64,000 nucleotides of DNA from Erpetoichthys calabaricus (Eukaryota; Chordata; Cladistia; Polypteriformes; Polypteridae): positions 121,857,576 to 121,921,575 of the forward strand of contig NC_041394.2 of the NCBI RefSeq assembly GCF_900747795.2, read 5' to 3'. How positions within the stretch are numbered: position 1 is the first letter of the stretch; each line of letters opens with the position of its first letter. A model generated the notes under the pieces. The model did no database searches. It was not told the DNA's origin and saw only the letters and a list, made by a program, of their open reading frames with translations. Below are positions 59,656-64,000 of this stretch, in pieces. A program made the translations under genes and the position numbers.

Positions 59656-61848
59656 ACCAAATCATATAAGCTGGTGGCTACCATTATGCACATATGTTGG
59701 TAGTCACAGGCATTGTATTATTTTACTGGCTATCCCTTATCAAGAGGGTTGGTCATTTACTGAAACATTTCCAATTTTCCACAAAGCTGTTATCTTAATT
59801 GTTGCAGGAAGTTTTTCAGCCAGTTGTTTATGAAGATGGGTCTATTGTTAACATCATCCGGTCCTTTCATTATCAGCAGTAGTCTCAAAATGACGATTCT
59901 TCAGATGGAGGACCTGAAGTAGTAACAGTATGTCTATCTTCAGTATCATTGATTATAGGTACAGATGTTGGTAACTCCAGCATGCATTACTGCATTTCAA
60001 ATATGTCTTTGTTTTTTGAAGGCAAACGGGGTTTGCCTTTTAATGTCCAAACACGATCAGTGAAAAGGCAGGACACATCACACAAGGAAAAGTTCAGCTT
60101 AAGGATAATGGAGTCACCAATGCTGAATGTGTCTTATCAAACAGATGATGAGGCTTCATAGTGATTGCTGGTTATCAAGTTGAGCTGAGGAGGTGAAGGT
60201 GACTTAGCCCTGAATCTCCATTTCAGGCTTTGATAGTCACAAAACAATGTTATGTGTGGGAGGGAGATTTAAACAAACACAGTTCAGCTAATCTTTGGGC
60301 CATCTGTTGGGTTGATGTTGCTGCCTTAGATCCAGAGAAAGGTGTGGATTCGCTGGGACAAGAAGCTTTGTTTACTGCCTAGAGCAGTTCCTTCTGTTTT
60401 TGCAGTTTCGAATTGACATAACAAATCAATAGTCATGAAGCCGAGACAGACTGGGCAAGGGATGGTACAAATTTAGAAAGTGCTTTTAATTACTCCAACA
60501 AAAACTGTCCAAAACAAAGAGCAATGAAAGTTCAAATTCTTTTGTTAATTAATAATTGTCAATATAAACAAGTATTCGTGGGATTAAAAAAAATTCCCAT
60601 AATAAATAACCCCATAAATAGATTAAAATCAGGAAGTTAAAATCGGATGCTCTTCTGTTCCTCAGAGCCTCAGCACTACTCTTCATCCTCTCACCCCCAG
60701 CTTACCTATAAGATATGTTCAGCTGAGAGCTGAGACATTGGTATTCACTGTGAACCTTTAAACTGGCTCATGTCCTCGCAGCCATCCCTCATCGTCAACA
60801 AAGACCCCGCAAATCCTGCTCGTTTCTTCCGCCACCATCCCTCAACCTTCAGCAGGAGCCCACTTGAAGTGGTTAGTTGCTCCTGCTTCTTGAGCACTCA
60901 GCAAGAGCGACCCTGCCCTTCCCAAGCCACCTGATCTCTCTCTCCTCGCTCCTTTTATCTCAAGTTTTGTGGGGGTTTTTTTTCTCTCAACCTCCCCGTA
61001 ACCCACACAAGCTCCGTTTATATACACCTGTGTGTGCCAATGTGAAATAGCTGACCTAAGAAAGCAATCAGGTCGTCTCCACACTGAATACCCCACAACA
61101 GCCCTGCTCCTTATCTGTACCCGCATCCACAGAGCCCGAGTTGCATTGTTTTTATTCTCAAATCCCACACACTGGCACGGACCCCAATATGTATCACTGC
61201 ATAGTTGTCAATAGCTGGGGAGACTTTTGAGCAAACTTTACATTTTCTCCTAATGCTGCTGTGGGTGTTTAATAATTTTTCCGACAGATTTTAGATTAAA
61301 TAGCATATCTTAATTCTTCCCGTATGAGTGTGTAAACTCTACTACAATTAAGATGAAAATGAAAAATGATGTCAATGAATTGAAGGAAGGATGGGTGGAT
61401 GATGGAAATAGGTCTTCAGAAGAATACAGTGAAGTAGGTAACAGTGATGTAAAAAGAGAGGGTATAACCTGTTACCAAATCAACAGCAGCCAATAATCTA
61501 ACAATGCTGAAGATTGTTTAGTAAGGAAGCCTTGTACAGTATTACATTACAACTACACTAGACTACACTGTTTAAAAAATTTGTATTTTTTTTTTCTTCT
61601 TCAGGGTCGTGAATTACATCCTAAACTAGGCTATAAAGTAAAATTTGAGAATTATAACAATTTTTGCAGCAAAGTTAAGCTTTCTCAAACTGAGAGCTTT
61701 GTATTGATTGTTCCATGGATAAAATTACTAACTTAATTAAAGATTTAGATGTTTTTCATGGATATGCAACTTATTTATTTGATAAGCACTTAAGAAATGA
61801 AAACCAGAAAAACACGTGAATGCAATTATAGCGCAAGATTGTTCCTTT
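59656..61848. other. Intergenic DNA, partly GC-rich, unclassified
   Basis: The stretch from 60650 to 61200 is richer in GC and pyrimidines and may be part of a decayed LTR element, but I found no ends. The rest is AT-rich. I recognised no gene. Confidence 0.35.
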
Positions 61849-62134
61849 TTTTTTTTTAGATTTTATTGATTTTATTGTAATCATTCCATACAAATAGATC
61901 AATTTTTACAAAAAAAAAATAGGATTGAAAACAAATCCACCCCCACCCCCGAGAAAGAGACCATGGCCAATGGATTAAAACTTAAAAATAGTAAAAATAA
62001 ATAAATTGAAGAGTTTAATAGACGGATACAGATAAATGGAGAAGAAAAAGAAATGGAGAGAGAATCTACTTCCTATTATTGATTAGATCCTGCCAGGTTT
62101 TGAAAACGTTCTGCACAGATCTTCTAAGTGAGAA

Positions 62135-64000
62135 TTAGATTTTTTCCAATTTCAAATAATATAAAACATCGGTTACCCACTGACTTAAAAGAGGAGAGTT
62201 AGGATTCTTCCAGTTTAGCAAAATAAGTCTGCGTGCCAATAGTGTAGTGAGGGCAATCACAGTTTGTTTGTCCTTCTCCACTTTAAGCCCATCTGGAAGA
62301 ACACCAAACACAGCTGTTAGTGGATTAGGATGGATTGTGACACCAAGGCTGTCTGAAAGGCACTTAAACATTTTTGTCCAGAATGATGTTAATTTGGTGC
62401 AGGACCAAAGCATGTGACCCAGTGAGGCTGGAACTTGATTGCAGAGTTCACAGGTTGGAACTTGCCCTGGAAACATTTTGGACAATTTCAAGCAAGACAG
62501 ATATGCTCGATATATCATTTTGAGCTGAATAATTGTATGCCTTGCGCATATGGAGTTCGAATGAATTCTCTGCATTGCTACCTTCCACTTCTTTTCTGAT
62601 ATGTTGAGTGAGAGATCCTTTTCCCATTGTCCTCTTGGATCTTTGAAAGGGAGGGAACTGTAAAATATTTTTATATATTGCAGAAATGCTGGCTGAGTCC
62701 TCGAGACTGAACAATATTTTTTCCAGCATAGAGGAAGATGGGAGATGGGGAAAATCGGGCAGGTTCTGTTTGACAAAGTTTCTAATTTGAAGATAGTGAA
62801 AGAAATGTGTTGCTGGAAAATTAAATTTGAAATGTGGGTGCTCCGGTTTCCTCCCACAGTCCAAAGACATGCAGGTTAGGTGCATTGGCGATTCTAAATT
62901 GTCCCTAGTGTGTGCTTGGTGTGTGGGTGTGTGTGTGTGTGTGCGCGCGCCCTGCGGTGGGCTGGCTCCCTGTCCAGGGTTTATTTCCTGCCTTGCGCCC
63001 TGTGTTGGCTGGGATTGGCTCCAGCAGACCCCCGTGACTCTGTAGTTAGGATATAGCGGGTTGGATAATGGATGGATGTAATTGTTCATAGGATGCAAAG
63101 ATGTTGTCTATATAAAGATCTCTAAGCAATTTAATCCCAAATGTTTTCCAGATATTAAAAACTGCATATGTTTGTGAGGGTTGAAAAAGGTGGTTCTCAT
63201 GCAGTGGTGCTACAGATAAAAGATTCTCCATCTTAAATTGTTTTCTACATTGGTTCCATATTCTGAGTGAGTGAAGCACAATTGGGTTATTAGTATATTG
63301 GCAATAACTTGCATTTATTGAGGCACAAAGCAGGGAATATAGAGAAGTACTGCAGGATTGTATTTCTATTGTTGACAAAGCCTGTGTATGTTCATCTATT
63401 TGTGTCCAGGTTTTTATAGCTTGTATGTTTGCTGCCCAGTAATAAAACTGAAAGTTGGGCAGAGCCATGCCACCTTCTGTCTTAGTTCTTTGTAGAGTCG
63501 CTCTTTGGATACGTGGATGTTTTAGGTTCCAAATAAATGAGGTTATGGTTGAATCTAATTGCTTAAACAATATTTTATTGATATATATTGGAATGTTTTG
63601 AAATAAAAAGAGAAGCTTAGAAAGGATATTCATCTTAACAATATTAATTCTTCCAACTAAAGTGAAGTGGAGGGTTGACCATATATGCAAGTCTTGCTTA
63701 ATTTTTTCCATACAGACAGCGAAATTTTGTTGATAAAGAGATTTAAGTTTACTTGTGATATTTACCCCTAAATATTTAAAGTGATCTACAATAATAAAAG
63801 GGACGGTGTCCAATCTAATATTATATGCTTGAGAATTAACTGGAAAGAGCACACTTTTATTCAAATTAATTCTGAGACCAGAGATCATTTGAAATTCTGT
63901 AAGTGCTGTTAAGGCTGCAGGCACAGTATTTTGTGGGTCTGATATATACAGTACCATATCATCTGCATATAGAGAAATTTTCTGTTCCAGTCCTTCTCTG
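62135..64000 (-). pseudogene. L1 ORF2, C-terminal part, split by a SINE
   Basis: The minus-strand frame is open from the window edge. It begins in the reverse transcriptase with the catalytic motif LYADDMVLYISD (63940-63975) and continues through the thumb motif FKYLGVNITSK. It then holds the C-terminal domain with a Cys/His-like stretch (CELCNQVPASLGHMLWSC, near 62410-62465) and ends with YYLKLEKI at 62135. The two open parts, about 300 and 200 codons, flank the SINE. Without it the ORF shows no stops in this window, which suggests recent insertion. The endonuclease half would lie beyond 64000. Confidence 0.85.
62836..63079 (+). mobile_element. ATGG-tailed SINE inside L1
   Basis: It runs from GTGCTCCGGTTTCCTCCC through an internal GT/GC run (62921-62949) to GGATAATGGATGGATG. 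It is 5'-truncated, and the duplication is short or unclear. Its tail is the TATAGCGGGTTGGATAATGG subtype, different from the copies at 24349 and 27483. Confidence 0.85.

Larger units (their letters stand above)
61849..64000 (-). mobile_element. L1/Tx1-type LINE, 3' part, runs off the window
   Basis: The poly(A) tail is at 61849-61859 (T run on the plus strand), then a 3' UTR, then the 3' part of ORF2. A SINE sits at about 62836-63079. The right boundary is outside the window. It appears young because the reading frame is open apart from the SINE. Confidence 0.88.

Noticed and set aside
60842-61168. A 108-codon minus-strand frame in the GC-rich stretch
   Set aside because: It has no recognisable domain, and its length is expected by chance in GC-richer DNA.

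Overview
The window looks like repeat-rich nuclear DNA of a ray-finned fish. The evidence is the mix of mobile elements: Tc1 copies, an RTE-type LINE, an L2/CR1-type LINE whose 3' end runs into GATA repeats, an L1/Tx1-type LINE, tRNA-derived SINEs with ATGG tails, hAT, Tigger and piggyBac relatives, and old LTR elements. A polypterid (bichir or reedfish) would fit the SINE family, but that is a weak guess. I found no convincing host protein-coding exon.

Positions 1 to 14130 are a head-to-tail tandem array with a period of about 1.46 kb. Each unit holds a tRNA-Glu(TTC) on the plus strand and a tRNA-His(GTG) on the minus strand. Ten tRNA-Glu copies, nine full tRNA-His copies and one cut by the left edge are visible, so the array continues beyond the window. 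Units 1 to 7 are almost identical, and units 8 to 10 decay towards the right edge. Five of the ten tRNA-Glu copies (units 1, 2, 4, 6, 8) share a 9-base deletion that fuses the anticodon stem to the T stem. Intact and deleted copies alternate over most of the array. One tRNA-His copy (unit 8) has its anticodon changed from GTG to TTG (Gln). The array stops exactly at a piggyBac-like MITE inserted at TTAA.

From 14.6 to 43 kb lies AT-rich intergenic DNA packed with elements: a GATA microsatellite on a LINE end, a Tc1 copy with an internal deletion, an L1 3' fragment holding a SINE, a hAT MITE directly abutting a Tigger remnant, a fossil Ty3/Gypsy pol, several SINEs with target duplications, a likely Helitron, a 28S rRNA fragment split by a SINE, and a longer Tc1 copy with a complete DD34E core.

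From 43.2 to 47.4 kb there is a near full-length RTE LINE with a 13-base target duplication, carrying a solo LTR with its own 5-base duplication. Further right are a second Tigger copy, a broken hAT transposase, a 1.8-kb foldback element with TTAA ends and a tRNA-like module in each arm, a 5'-truncated L2-type LINE holding a chimeric SINE, a hAT MITE with a perfect 8-base duplication, and a young-looking L1 that runs off the right edge.

The only likely functional genes are the tRNAs. The rest records nested insertions whose order can be read from their duplications. All family calls come from reading motifs and ends by eye, with no database search.
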